A model generated the notes under the pieces. The model was given only the letters and a program-made list of their open reading frames with translations. It searched no databases and was not told the origin of the DNA. This document shows, in pieces, positions 15,858 through 24,444 of a stretch of DNA of 64,000 nt; the first letter of the stretch is position 1, and each line of letters opens with the position of its first letter. The DNA is from CAVSJJ01 sp963771015 (lineage in GTDB: Bacteria > Actinomycetota > Actinomycetes > Actinomycetales > Dermatophilaceae), in contig CAVYRN010000009.1 in the NCBI GenBank assembly GCA_963771015.1, positions 558,001 through 622,000 of the forward strand, in the 5' to 3' direction. A program made the position numbers and the translations under genes.

Positions 15858-17108
15858 TCAGCCGAGCATGGCCTCGCCGAGGATCTCGCCGGGCCGGGCT
15901 CCGGGGAGCACGGCGAAGACCGCCGAGCCGACCGGAGTGGTCCACAGGTTGAGCAGGTCGGCCTCGGCGAGCCGGCTCTGGACCGGGACGAACTGGCGCA
16001 CCGGGTCGGCCTGGAACGTGACGAAGATGAGCCCGCTGTCCGAGATCCCCGGACCGGCCGGGGCGTCGTCGTAGTTGTAGGGCCGGCGGAGGAACCGCTC
16101 ATGCCCAGCGGTCGCATGGGCCCGGCGCAGGTGCGCGAAGTCGTCGATGACCGAGAACCCCAGCGCGTTCGTGGCGAGGAGGTCGGCGGGCGTGTCAGCA
16201 GGTGCCCCGTCGGGTGCGGTGATCGGGGCACCGGTGTCCAGCCGGCGGCCGATGGAGTTCTCGCGGGTCAGCCGGTCGGCCTTGTCCCACTGGTCGAGGT
16301 TCATCGAGATGCGCCGGACGACCATCGAGCTGCCGCCGGCCAGCCAGGCCGGCGTGGCGGTGGCGGGCTGCCAGAGCAGGTCGTCGTCGGCCCCGGTCGT
16401 CGAGGGCTGGACGGTGCCGTCGACCTGTCCGAGGAGGTTGCGCATCGGCGTGCCGGACCCCCGGCCGGAGTAGGGCTCGCGGAACCCCCGCTGGACCCAG
16501 CGCAGCGTCGCCAGGTCGCCCGCACTCGTGACGAGCCGGCGCTGGGCGTGGGCGACGGTCACCGGCGAGTCGGCGCAGATCTGCAGGATGAGATCCCCAC
16601 CGGTCCAGCGGTCCTCGAGCCGGTCGATGGCGAACGCGGGCAGGGCCGCGAGCCAGGCCGGCCTCTCGGCGCCGACCGCCTCGACGACCCGGGGGCCGAC
16701 GCCCAGCGTCACGGTGAGCGATGCGGTGACGGCGGCGAGCTCGGGCTCGAGGTCGGTGAGCGTGCCGCGACCGCCCATGAGTCGCTCGATGTCGTCGGTC
16801 CAGACGGTGAGCAGGCGGCGGACGGCGTCCCGGTCGGCGCCGGGAGGGAGGTCGAGGGCCACGAAGGCGGCATACGACTGCGGGGGTTCGGCGATGCCGG
16901 CCTGGCGCCGGCCCCGGAACCCGCGGGCGATGGTGGTCGGCCCGGTGCGGCGGTATGCCGGCTCGGCGGCGTGCGTGGCGACCGGCGGGGCGGCCCCGGC
17001 GGTGAGCCCCGCCAGGGCGCCCGCGCCGGCCAGCCCGGTCAGTCCGGAGAGGAGGACCGTTCGACGGGCGGGGGCGCCCGTCGAACGGTCCTGTGCTGCG
17101 TCGGTCAT
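15858..17108 (-). CDS. Tat-exported DyP-type heme peroxidase (EfeB-like)
   Basis: The 416-residue protein has a twin-arginine signal (ARRTVLLSGLTGLAGAGALA). The body carries the DyP hallmark GQVDG in LLGQVDGTVQP (GXXDG with distal Asp), a proximal His region near FAHLRRAHATA, and ISDSGLIFVTFQADPVRQFVPVQ, typical of the EfeB subgroup that oxidises substrates or takes part in iron or heme uptake. Its ATG overlaps the copper-chaperone stop by four bases. Pairing with PCuAC rather than EfeUO suggests a link to metal or oxidative stress outside the membrane. Length is normal. Confidence 0.9.
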   Translation of the reverse strand: MTDAAQDRSTGAPARRTVLLSGLTGLAGAGALAGLTAGAAPPVATHAAEPAYRRTGPTTIARGFRGRRQAGIAEPPQSYAAFVALDLPPGADRDAVRRLLTVWTDDIERLMGGRGTLTDLEPELAAVTASLTVTLGVGPRVVEAVGAERPAWLAALPAFAIDRLEDRWTGGDLILQICADSPVTVAHAQRRLVTSAGDLATLRWVQRGFREPYSGRGSGTPMRNLLGQVDGTVQPSTTGADDDLLWQPATATPAWLAGGSSMVVRRISMNLDQWDKADRLTRENSIGRRLDTGAPITAPDGAPADTPADLLATNALGFSVIDDFAHLRRAHATAGHERFLRRPYNYDDAPAGPGISDSGLIFVTFQADPVRQFVPVQSRLAEADLLNLWTTPVGSAVFAVLPGARPGEILGEAMLG

Positions 17109-17731
17109 GAGCTCGGGCTCGCCTGGTAGGTCTCGTTGGCCCCGGTGAAGGTGCGGACCGGGACGGTGAACGAGACCGGACCGGCGCTCGTCTCCAGGCT
17201 CACGGTGACGGTCGTCCCGTTCTTCAGCGGCTGGGCCAGGCCGATCATCATGACGTGGTTGGCGCCGGGCCTGAGCTCGAACGTCCCGCCCGCCGGGATG
17301 ACGAAGCCGTCCTGCTTCTGCTGCATCTGCATCTGGCCGTCGGCGTTCATCACCGTCTCGTGGAGCTCGACGCGCTGCGCCACGGCGGACGAACCGCCGG
17401 TGACGGTGACCTCGCCGTCGGTGGCGTTCTTGAGCGTGCCGAACATCGCGGTCATCGGCCCGGCCATGGCCATGCCGCCCATCGGGGAGGAGCTCGACGA
17501 GGCGTCGTCCGTCGACGTACCGGTCATGCCGACGTCCTCGACGGCCTTGACCCACCCGTCGGTGAGCTCCAGGGGGGCCGTCGCGGCGCCGGTCACCGAG
17601 GCGGTGCCGGCGCCGGTCGAGGTCGAGGCGGTGCCGCAGCCGCCGAGCCCGAGGGCGGCGACACCTGCGAGGGCCATGGCGGCCGTACGGATGGGAACGC
17701 CTGCGAGGAGGCGTCTGGGGTTGGTCATCAT
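17105..17731 (-). CDS. PCu(A)C-type copper chaperone lipoprotein
   Basis: The 208-residue protein has a lipoprotein signal ending in LGLGGCG, a short linker, and a cupredoxin-like DUF461 domain. The copper ligands are visible: LHETVMNADGQMQM supplies the His and Mets, and GANHVMMIGLAQPL supplies the H-x-M pair of the H(M)x10Mx21HxM motif. It should bind Cu(I) at the outer face of the membrane. GGAGAG precedes the start. It is coupled to the DyP gene by an ATGA overlap and follows a His/Met-containing membrane protein. Confidence 0.9.
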   Translation of the reverse strand: MMTNPRRLLAGVPIRTAAMALAGVAALGLGGCGTASTSTGAGTASVTGAATAPLELTDGWVKAVEDVGMTGTSTDDASSSSSPMGGMAMAGPMTAMFGTLKNATDGEVTVTGGSSAVAQRVELHETVMNADGQMQMQQKQDGFVIPAGGTFELRPGANHVMMIGLAQPLKNGTTVTVSLETSAGPVSFTVPVRTFTGANETYQASPSS

Positions 17732-17858
17732 GGGGTGCTTCTCTCCTGTCCGGGTGCCGGGGCGCGCGGGCGCGCGGCCGCTGCGGCGAGGGGTGGCGGG
17801 GTGGCGCGGTCATGGCGGCAGGACGCCAGGCACCGACCCGGGACGGGAGGATGCGGCG

Positions 17859-18488
17859 TCAGGCGGGCGCCGGCGGGGGAGCCCGGGAGCCGAGAGGGCC
17901 GCTCCGGACGGCCTCCCGCAGCCGCTGCGGCGGCAGGGTGAGGTGGGACGGACCGCGTCGCGGCAGGCGGACGGGGCGGGGAAGCCGGGGGAGGAGGGTG
18001 GCGACGACGGCCCACAACAGGGCCTCGCCGCGGGCGACGAGCCACGCCGTCATAACCGTGGCGACGGTGTGGGCGAGGAGCATCACCGGGGTGAGCCCGA
18101 GGAACCCGCCCATGTGCGCCATGCCCACCATCTCGGCGGAGGCGCCGAGGGCGCCCGAGGCGTGGGCGGAGGCAAGGACCGCGGCGTCGCCACCGTGGAC
18201 GTGGTGCATCGCCGTCGCCGACCCCGTCACCGGGTGCATCGCGTGCAGGGACAGGTGGATGCCGAGCTGCGCGCCGGCGAGGAGCGCGGCGGCGCGTCCG
18301 GCGCTGAGCCGGACCCGGGTCGCCGCGAGAACGACCGGCGTGAGCATGACGCCGAGGACGACGAGGACCACCGGCGAGGGCACGATGCCGCCACCGAGGG
18401 CGTGCGCCGCCGACCCCAGGGTGAGGAGGACAGCCGTCAGCACCGCGGCGCGTAGCGCGCGCAGCGGGCCGGCGGCCGGTGAGGTCAT
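17859..18488 (-). CDS. Histidine- and methionine-containing membrane protein
   Basis: The 209-residue protein has about five predicted membrane segments and no family I can name with certainty. Met/His groups such as LHAMHPVTG, AMHHVHGG and MVGMAHMGG lie between the helices and would suit copper handling. It is first in the operon with the copper chaperone and DyP peroxidase, 127 bases upstream of the chaperone. The start at 18488 follows a GTG-rich leader; an upstream ATG 13 codons earlier is possible. The C-terminal 50 residues are Arg/Pro-rich and probably cytoplasmic. Confidence 0.65.
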   Translation of the reverse strand: MTSPAAGPLRALRAAVLTAVLLTLGSAAHALGGGIVPSPVVLVVLGVMLTPVVLAATRVRLSAGRAAALLAGAQLGIHLSLHAMHPVTGSATAMHHVHGGDAAVLASAHASGALGASAEMVGMAHMGGFLGLTPVMLLAHTVATVMTAWLVARGEALLWAVVATLLPRLPRPVRLPRRGPSHLTLPPQRLREAVRSGPLGSRAPPPAPA

Positions 18489-18575
18489 GGGGCCAGATCC
18501 TACGGACCGATACGGCGTGCGGCCCAACTCTGGTTAGGGTGGGTCGTTCCCCTTCCCCCGGTGTCAGGAGGAGTC

Positions 18576-19067
18576 GTGGCCGACGCAGCCCGTGCCCAGA
18601 AGGTCGCCGACCGGATCAAGACCCTGGCGGCGGCCAACATCGAGCGCATCGTCAAGGACCCCGCGCTCGGGTTCGTCACCATCACCGACGTCCGCGTCAC
18701 CGGGGATCTTCAGCACGCGACGATCTTCTACACCGTGCTCGGCGACCAGGCGCAGCTCGAGACGACGGCCGAGCTGCTGAAGAAGAACCGGGGCCGGCTG
18801 CGGTCCTTCATCGGGGGCCAGCTGGGGATCCGGCTCACCCCGTCGCTGGACTTCCTCGCCGATGCCGTCCCCGAGACCGCAGCTCACCTCGAGGAGCTCC
18901 TGCGGCGGGCCCGCGAGCACGACGAGCAGGTCGCCGCTGCGGCCGCTGCCGCGGCCTACGCCGGCGAGCCGGACCCGTACAAGAAGGCTCCGGAGGACGA
19001 GGCTGCGCCCGAGGACGGCCTTGCGGCGGCGTCCGGCGCCCAGGACGAGGCTCCGGGTGAGCGCTGA
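18576..19067 (+). CDS. rbfA: 30S ribosome-binding factor RbfA
   Basis: The 163-residue protein begins at GTG 18576, six bases after AGGAGGAG, the clearest ribosome site in the region. It has the KH-like RbfA fold with AQKVADRIKTLAAANIERIVKDPALGFVTITDVRVT and GIRLTPSLDFLADAV. RbfA binds the 30S subunit during 16S 5'-end maturation and the cold-shock response. The C-terminal 40 residues are Ala/Glu/Asp-rich and dispensable-looking. Its 3' end overlaps truB by 11 bases. In this genome it is separated from infB by about 2.9 kb of opposite-strand genes. Confidence 0.95.
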   Translation: MADAARAQKVADRIKTLAAANIERIVKDPALGFVTITDVRVTGDLQHATIFYTVLGDQAQLETTAELLKKNRGRLRSFIGGQLGIRLTPSLDFLADAVPETAAHLEELLRRAREHDEQVAAAAAAAAYAGEPDPYKKAPEDEAAPEDGLAAASGAQDEAPGER

Positions 19068-19965
19068 CGGCATCCTCGTCGTCGACAAGCCGGCCGGTTG
19101 GACCAGCCACGACGTCGTCGCCCGCACGCGGCGGCTCGCCGGCACCCGCAAGGTCGGGCACGCCGGCACCTTGGACCCGATGGCAACGGGCGTGCTCGTC
19201 CTCGGCGTCGGGCGGGCGACCCGGTTGCTGACCTTCCTCGTCGGCGCCGACAAGGACTATGCCGCGACGATCCGGCTCGGCCAGGGCACGCTCACCGACG
19301 ATGCCGAGGGTGAGGTCACCGTCGCCCCCGGTGCCGGCCAGGTGGGCGACGCGGCCGTCGACGCGGCCGTCGCCCGGCTCACCGGGACGTTGGCGCAGGT
19401 ACCGAGCGCGGTGAGCGCCGTCAAGGTCGACGGCGTCCGGTCCTACCACCGGGTGCGCTCGGGGGAGGACGTCGCCCTGGCCCCTCGTGAGGTGACCGTC
19501 TCGGACTTCGTGGTGCTGGCCCGCCGACGCGACCGCGTGGACGGCCTGGACGTCCTCGACCTCGACGTCACCGTGACCGTCTCGTCCGGCACCTACATCC
19601 GTGCCCTGGCGCGTGACCTCGGTGCCCTCCTCGGGTCCGCTGGACACCTCACCGCCCTGCGGCGTACGCGGGTGGGTGGGTTCCGGCTGGACCAGGCCCA
19701 CGACTTCGACGCGCTCGTGCAGGCCCAGGGCTCACCCGTCCCGCTCGTGCCGATGGGGGAGGCCGCCGGGGCGGCGTTCCCGAGCCGTTCGGTGACCGCC
19801 GAGCAGGCCCAGGCGCTCGGCCACGGCCGACGCATCCCGGCCGACGAGCCGGGTCGTTCGGGTCCTGTCGCGGCCATCGGGCCGGACGGTGCCCTGGTCG
19901 CCGTCCTCGACGAGCGCGGGTCCAGCGCTCGGAGCCTCGTCGTGTTCCCCCCGGCGACTTCGTAG
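19057..19965 (+). CDS. truB: tRNA pseudouridine-55 synthase TruB
   Basis: The 302-residue enzyme makes the T-loop pseudouridine of tRNA. The catalytic motif VGHAGTLDPMATG places the Asp nucleophile at residue 40. KPAGWTSHDVV, TYIRALARDLG and LTALRRTRVGGF are the other family motifs. A PUA-like C-terminal part includes TAEQAQALGHGRRI. The GTG start overlaps rbfA. ribF follows 10 bases after the stop, and the TAG stop codon is part of a possible -10 box for ribF. Confidence 0.96.
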   Translation: MSADGILVVDKPAGWTSHDVVARTRRLAGTRKVGHAGTLDPMATGVLVLGVGRATRLLTFLVGADKDYAATIRLGQGTLTDDAEGEVTVAPGAGQVGDAAVDAAVARLTGTLAQVPSAVSAVKVDGVRSYHRVRSGEDVALAPREVTVSDFVVLARRRDRVDGLDVLDLDVTVTVSSGTYIRALARDLGALLGSAGHLTALRRTRVGGFRLDQAHDFDALVQAQGSPVPLVPMGEAAGAAFPSRSVTAEQAQALGHGRRIPADEPGRSGPVAAIGPDGALVAVLDERGSSARSLVVFPPATS

Positions 19966-19968
19966 AGT
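19963..19968 (+). promoter_or_regulatory. -10 box TAGAGT before ribF
   Basis: TAGAGT begins on the truB stop codon and ends seven bases before the ribF GTG, so a transcript from it would be leaderless. No strong -35 element is seen. Confidence 0.4.
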
Positions 19969-19975
19969 GTCCCTC

Positions 19976-20935
19976 GTGCATCGTTGGACCGACCCCGCCA
20001 AGACCCCCGACGGCCTTCGACCCTGCGTCGCGACGTTGGGGAACTTCGACGGCGTCCATCGCGGCCACAAGGCCGTCCTCAACGCCCTCATCGAGATGGG
20101 CCGGCAGCGGGGGCTTCCGGCTGTGGCGGTCACCTTCGAACCGCATCCCATCGCGGTGCTGCGCCCCGAACAGGCTCCGACGCTCGTCGCTCCCGGCCGT
20201 CTGCGCGAGGACCTCCTCGCCCAGACCGGCATCGACGGGTTGCTCGTCATGGACTTCACCCCCGAGGTCGCCGCGCAGCCGCCGGAGGCGTTCGTCCGGG
20301 AGGTCTTCCTCCACGGGCTGCAGGCCACCGTCCTCGTCGTCGGTGCGGACACCCGGTTCGGGGTGCGCAACTCCGGCGATGTCGCGACGTTGCGCGGCCT
20401 GGGTGACCAGCTGGGGTTCGAGGTCGTCGTCCTCGACGACCTCGGTGACGGCGAGCGCTACTCCTCGACGATGATCCGCCGCCTCCTGGCCGAGAGCGAT
20501 GTCGCCGACGCGGCCCGCATCCTCGGCCGCCCGCACCGCGTCGTCGGCGAGGTCGTCCACGGCAACCACCGTGGCAAGGGGCTGGGCTACCCCACGGCCA
20601 ACCTCGGCCCAGACTCGATCGGGCTCGTGCCGGCCGAAGGGGTGTATGCCGGGTGGCTCACCCGGCTCGCCGTGCCCGAGGGCACCATCGACAGGACGAT
20701 GCCCGCGGCGATCTCGGTCGGGACGAACCCGACGTTCAACACCAACGACCGGCGCACCGTCGAGGCGTACGTCCTCGACCGCGACGACCTCGACCTGTAC
20801 GGCGAGCAGGTCATGGTCGAGTTCACCGCGCACATCCGCCCGATGCTGAGGTTCGAGCGCATCGAGGAACTGCTCGACGCCATGGCGAGCGACGTCGCCC
20901 GGTGCCACGAGCTGCTCACGACGATCGTCCAGTAG
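19976..20935 (+). CDS. ribF: Bifunctional riboflavin kinase/FAD synthetase RibF
   Basis: The 319-residue enzyme makes FMN and FAD. The N-terminal nucleotidyltransferase has GNFDGVHRGHKAVL and FEPHP; SSTMIRRLL is the ISSTxIR-type motif. The C-terminal kinase domain has GNHRGKGLGYPTANL and AISVGTNPTF. The start GTG was chosen because GNFDG lies at the usual distance. The many flavoproteins in this window (two ApbE loci, monooxygenase, FNR) depend on its products. No FMN riboswitch fits in the short upstream gap. Confidence 0.95.
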   Translation: MHRWTDPAKTPDGLRPCVATLGNFDGVHRGHKAVLNALIEMGRQRGLPAVAVTFEPHPIAVLRPEQAPTLVAPGRLREDLLAQTGIDGLLVMDFTPEVAAQPPEAFVREVFLHGLQATVLVVGADTRFGVRNSGDVATLRGLGDQLGFEVVVLDDLGDGERYSSTMIRRLLAESDVADAARILGRPHRVVGEVVHGNHRGKGLGYPTANLGPDSIGLVPAEGVYAGWLTRLAVPEGTIDRTMPAAISVGTNPTFNTNDRRTVEAYVLDRDDLDLYGEQVMVEFTAHIRPMLRFERIEELLDAMASDVARCHELLTTIVQ

Positions 20936-20955
20936 CCGCACCAGGCCCGGAGAGG

Positions 20956-22374
20956 TCAGGTGATCGGCTCGAACGACGCCGAGAAGTGGCGCAGCGCCGG
21001 CGGCTCGTCGACGATCCGGTAGCCAGGCAGGTCCGGAGCGACGGCGAGAACCTGCTCGCACACCTCGATGACGTAGTCCATGTGGCTCTGGGTGTACGTC
21101 CGGCGCGGGATGGCCAGGCGGACGAGATCCATCGCCGCAGGCCGCTCCGACCCGTCCGGCTGCCGCCCGAACATGACGGTGCCGATCTCACAGGTCCGCA
21201 CTCCGCCGATCTCGTACAGCGCGACCGCGAGGGCCTGGCCGGGGTACTCCGTGGGTGGGATGTGGGGGAGCAGCGCCCGGGCGTCGAGGTAGACGGCGTG
21301 CCCGCCCGCCGGGCGCAGCCGCGGCATACCGAGCCGGTCCATGGCCTCGGCGACATACGCCGTCGAGGCGATTCGGTAGTTGAGGTAGTCGTGCGAGACG
21401 ACCTCCTTGAGCCCCTGGGCGAGGGCCTCGAGGTCACGCCCGGCGAGGCCGCCGTAGGTCGGGAAGCCCTCGGTGAGGATGAGCAGGTTGCGGCACTCGG
21501 TGGCCACGTCGTCGTCGTTGAGGGCGAGCCAGCCGCCGATGTTGCCCATCGGGTCCTTCTTCGCCGACATCGTCATGCCGTCGGCGAGCGAGGCCATGTC
21601 CCGGATGATGTCGGGCACGTCGCGCTCGCCCTGCCCCGGCTCGCGGAGCCGGATGAACCAGGCGTTCTCGGCGAACCGGCAGGCGTCGAGGTACAGCGGC
21701 TTGCCGTGGGCGTGCGCGACCTCGGAGACGGCCCGCAGGTTCTCCAGGGACACCGGCTGGCCGCCGCCGGAGTTGTTCGTGATCGTCATCATCACGCACG
21801 GGACGTCCGCTCCCCGCTCGGTCAGCAGCGCGTCGAGCGCGGCGACGTCCATGTTCCCCTTGAACGGGTGCTCACTGCTCGGGTCGTGTCCCTCGGCGAT
21901 GACGAGGTCGACCGCCTCGGCGCCGGTGAACTCGATGTTGGCCCGGGTGGTGTCGAAGTGGGTGTTGCTCGGGACGACCTTGCCCGCCCCGCCGAGGACC
22001 GAGAAGAGGATCCGTTCGGCGGCCCGGCCCTGGTGGGTCGGGATGACGTGCCGGTAGGGGAACAGGCCGCGGACGGCGTCGGCGAAGACGAACCAGCTCG
22101 GGCTGCCGGCATACGACTCGTCACCGTGCTGGATCGCCGCCCACTGGTCGCGGCTCATCGCCCCGGTCCCGCTGTCGGTGAGCAGGTCGATGAGGACGTC
22201 CTCGGCGTGCAGCTGGAAGAGGTTGTATGCCGCCTCGCGCGCCTTCTCGCGCCGGTGGGCGGCCGTCGTCATGTGGAGCGGCTCGACGGAGTGGATGCGG
22301 AACGGCTCGATGATGGTGCGGAAGGTGGGTTCGCCGTCGGAACCGGCTGCGCTGTCGGTAAGGGGGGTGCTCAT
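20956..22374 (-). CDS. tnaA: Tryptophanase-type beta-eliminating lyase
   Basis: The 472-residue PLP enzyme belongs to the tryptophanase/tyrosine phenol-lyase family; the PLP lysine is in SAKKD (Lys 273). Residues that separate the two activities favour tryptophanase: Asp 141 in HFDTTR (Thr in tyrosine phenol-lyase), Ile 397 in CEIG (Arg in the phenol-lyase, Val in tryptophanase) and His 463 in LRHF (Phe in the phenol-lyase). It should split tryptophan to indole, pyruvate and ammonia. No tnaC leader or aromatic permease is adjacent. An inverted repeat lies 25 bases upstream. Confidence 0.85.
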   Translation of the reverse strand: MSTPLTDSAAGSDGEPTFRTIIEPFRIHSVEPLHMTTAAHRREKAREAAYNLFQLHAEDVLIDLLTDSGTGAMSRDQWAAIQHGDESYAGSPSWFVFADAVRGLFPYRHVIPTHQGRAAERILFSVLGGAGKVVPSNTHFDTTRANIEFTGAEAVDLVIAEGHDPSSEHPFKGNMDVAALDALLTERGADVPCVMMTITNNSGGGQPVSLENLRAVSEVAHAHGKPLYLDACRFAENAWFIRLREPGQGERDVPDIIRDMASLADGMTMSAKKDPMGNIGGWLALNDDDVATECRNLLILTEGFPTYGGLAGRDLEALAQGLKEVVSHDYLNYRIASTAYVAEAMDRLGMPRLRPAGGHAVYLDARALLPHIPPTEYPGQALAVALYEIGGVRTCEIGTVMFGRQPDGSERPAAMDLVRLAIPRRTYTQSHMDYVIEVCEQVLAVAPDLPGYRIVDEPPALRHFSASFEPIT

Positions 22375-22398
22375 GGGGTCATCGTGGCACCCCCGAGG

Positions 22399-22414
22399 GC
22401 TACTCGTTGGTAGC
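22399..22414. promoter_or_regulatory. Inverted repeat upstream of tnaA
   Basis: GCTAC and GTAGC flank a six-base centre (22399-22403 and 22410-22414), 25 bases from the tnaA start. A second TGGTAGC half site occurs at 22469-22475, nearer the divergent acyl-CoA ligase gene. It may be an operator for either gene. Confidence 0.4.
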
Positions 22415-22498
22415 AAATCGGCCCGACCCCTCCCGGTGGGGCCCGTCCTGTGGCACGATTCCCGGCACTGGTAGCCCCCAAAGACGAGGACCACCGCA

Positions 22499-24385
22499 AT
22501 GCTCACCGCCGTCCCGCAGACCCACCGCCCGGCCGACGAGCCGGTCGACCCGTCCGTGATCGAGAACCGCGCCGAGAGCGTGGGAGCGCTCTTCCGCAGC
22601 CGGGTGGCCCAGAGCCCCGACCGGCCGGCCTTCCTCTACCCCGCCCCAGGGGCCGCCGACGGGCAGGCCTGGGTCACCGTGACCTGGGCCCAGGCCCAGG
22701 ACGTCGTCGACCGTCTGGCGGCCGGCCTCGTCGCCCTCGGCGTCGAGCCGGGGCAACGCGTCGGGATCTCCTCGAACACCCGCTATGAGTGGGCCATCGC
22801 CGACCTCGCCGTCATGTGTGCCGGGGCCGCCACGACGGCCATCTACCCGACGACGATCGCCGCCGACGTCGCCTTCATCATCGGGGACTCCGGTGCGGTC
22901 GTCGTGGTCGCCGAGGACGCGGTCCAGGTCGCGAAGCTACGCGGGATCAGAGACGAGATCCCGACCGTGACGAAGGTCGTCGTCGTCGACGTTCTCGGCG
23001 TCGACCTCGGGGACGACGGCTGGGTCATCCCCATTGCGGAGCTCGACCGCCTCGGCGGGGAACGGCTGGCAGCGGAGCCGGGGGTCGTCGACGCGCGGGT
23101 CGGCGGTACGCGGCGGGACGACGTGGCGACGCTCATCTACACCTCGGGGACGACCGGTCGGCCCAAGGGCGTTCGGCTGCTCCACGACTCGTGGACCTAC
23201 GAGGCCGCAGCCGTCGACGCCGCAGCCATCCTCGGGCCCGACGACCTGCAGTACCTCTGGCTGCCGCTCGCCCACAGCTTCGGGAAGGTGCTGCTCAGCC
23301 TGCCGCTCCAGATCGGGTTCGCGACCGCGATCGACGGACGGGTGGACAAGATCGTCGACAACCTCGCCATCGTGAAGCCGACCTTCATGGGCGCCGCACC
23401 GCGCATCTTCGAGAAGGCCTACGGGCGGATCCAGGTGATGATGGCGGAGGAGGGCGGCGTCAAGGAGAAGCTCTTCCGCTGGGCGGAGGGCGTGGGGCGT
23501 CAGGCGAGCCAGCTCCGGGAGCAGGGCAGGAACCCGACGGGGCTGCTCGCCGTCAAGTACGCCCTCGCCGACAAGCTCGTCATGTCGACGGTCCGGGAGC
23601 GCTTCGGCGGGCGGATCCGGTTCTTCATCTCCGGCTCGGCGGCGCTCGACCAGGACGTCGCGCGGTGGTTCGACTCGATGGGCCTGCAGATCGCAGAGGG
23701 GTACGGACTCACCGAGTCCAGCGCTGCATCCTTCGTCAACCGGCCCCTGCGCGCGTACCGCTTCGGGACGGTGGGCTGGCCCCTGCCCGGCAGTGAGGCG
23801 AAGATCGCCGGCGACGGCGAGGTCCTGCTCCGCGGCCCGGGAATCATGCAGGGCTACCACAACAACCCCGAGGCGACCGCCGAGGCCCTCGACGCGGACG
23901 GCTGGCTGCACACCGGCGACATCGGCGAGATCGACGAGCGGGGCTTCCTGCGGATCACCGACCGCAAGAAGGACCTCTTCAAGACCTCGGGGGGCAAGTA
24001 CGTCGCGCCCTCGGCCATCGAGGCGATGTTCAAGGGAATCTGCCCGTACGCGAGCCAGCTCGTCGTCCACGGAGCCGACCGCAACTTCGTGTCGGCCCTG
24101 ATCACCCTCGACCCTGACGCGATCGAGGGCTGGGCCGCCGCGAACGACATGGCGGGCCGGAGCTACGACGAGATCGCCGGCTCGCCGCAGGCCCGCGAGA
24201 TGGTGCAGGGCTACGTCGACCAGCTCAACGCCGGCCTCAACCGGTGGGAGACGATCAAGAAGTTCACCATCCTCGAACGGGACCTCACCATCGAGGACGG
24301 TGAGCTCACCCCGAGCCTGAAGCTGCGCCGCAAGGTCGTCGCCGAGAAGTTCAAGGACGCGCTCGATGCGCACTACGAGGGCTGA
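22499..24385 (+). CDS. Long-chain acyl-CoA synthetase (FadD15 type)
   Basis: The 628-residue AMP-forming ligase carries the P-loop-like motif YTSGTTGRPKG, the acyl-binding region LPLAHSFGKVLL, the A5 motif GYGLTESSA, HTGDIGEIDERGFLRITDRKKDL and the C-terminal GKYVAPSAIE. These identify the long-chain fatty-acid CoA ligase subfamily seen as FadD15 in mycobacteria. It activates fatty acids at the cytoplasmic face for degradation or lipid synthesis. GACGAGGA precedes the ATG. It is divergent from tnaA and a single gene. Confidence 0.92.
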   Translation: MLTAVPQTHRPADEPVDPSVIENRAESVGALFRSRVAQSPDRPAFLYPAPGAADGQAWVTVTWAQAQDVVDRLAAGLVALGVEPGQRVGISSNTRYEWAIADLAVMCAGAATTAIYPTTIAADVAFIIGDSGAVVVVAEDAVQVAKLRGIRDEIPTVTKVVVVDVLGVDLGDDGWVIPIAELDRLGGERLAAEPGVVDARVGGTRRDDVATLIYTSGTTGRPKGVRLLHDSWTYEAAAVDAAAILGPDDLQYLWLPLAHSFGKVLLSLPLQIGFATAIDGRVDKIVDNLAIVKPTFMGAAPRIFEKAYGRIQVMMAEEGGVKEKLFRWAEGVGRQASQLREQGRNPTGLLAVKYALADKLVMSTVRERFGGRIRFFISGSAALDQDVARWFDSMGLQIAEGYGLTESSAASFVNRPLRAYRFGTVGWPLPGSEAKIAGDGEVLLRGPGIMQGYHNNPEATAEALDADGWLHTGDIGEIDERGFLRITDRKKDLFKTSGGKYVAPSAIEAMFKGICPYASQLVVHGADRNFVSALITLDPDAIEGWAAANDMAGRSYDEIAGSPQAREMVQGYVDQLNAGLNRWETIKKFTILERDLTIEDGELTPSLKLRRKVVAEKFKDALDAHYEG

Positions 24386-24396
24386 CCCCGCGAGGG

Positions 24397-24443
24397 CCAC
24401 CCGCCGCCGGGACGGTATGCCGCGGCCGGACGGGGGCGGGTGG
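24397..24443. terminator. Hairpin between acyl-CoA ligase and methyltransferase genes
   Basis: CCACCCGCC (24397-24405) pairs with GGCGGGTGG (24435-24443), with further partial pairing inside the loop. It lies between two converging genes and could serve both. One GTATGCCG octamer (24415-24422) sits in the loop. Confidence 0.5.
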
Positions 24444-24444
24444 G

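Noticed and set aside
12715..15945. 1076-codon minus-strand ORF opposite infB
   Set aside because: It mirrors the Gly/Arg/Pro codons of IF-2 and has no recognisable domain; infB is certain.
19930..19976. FMN riboswitch before ribF
   Set aside because: Only ten bases separate truB and ribF and no RFN-like pairing is present; ribF here is a kinase/synthetase gene that commonly lacks one.
20956..22374. Tyrosine phenol-lyase
   Set aside because: The phenol-lyase Thr, Arg and Phe residues are replaced by Asp 141, Ile 397 and His 463, as in tryptophanase.
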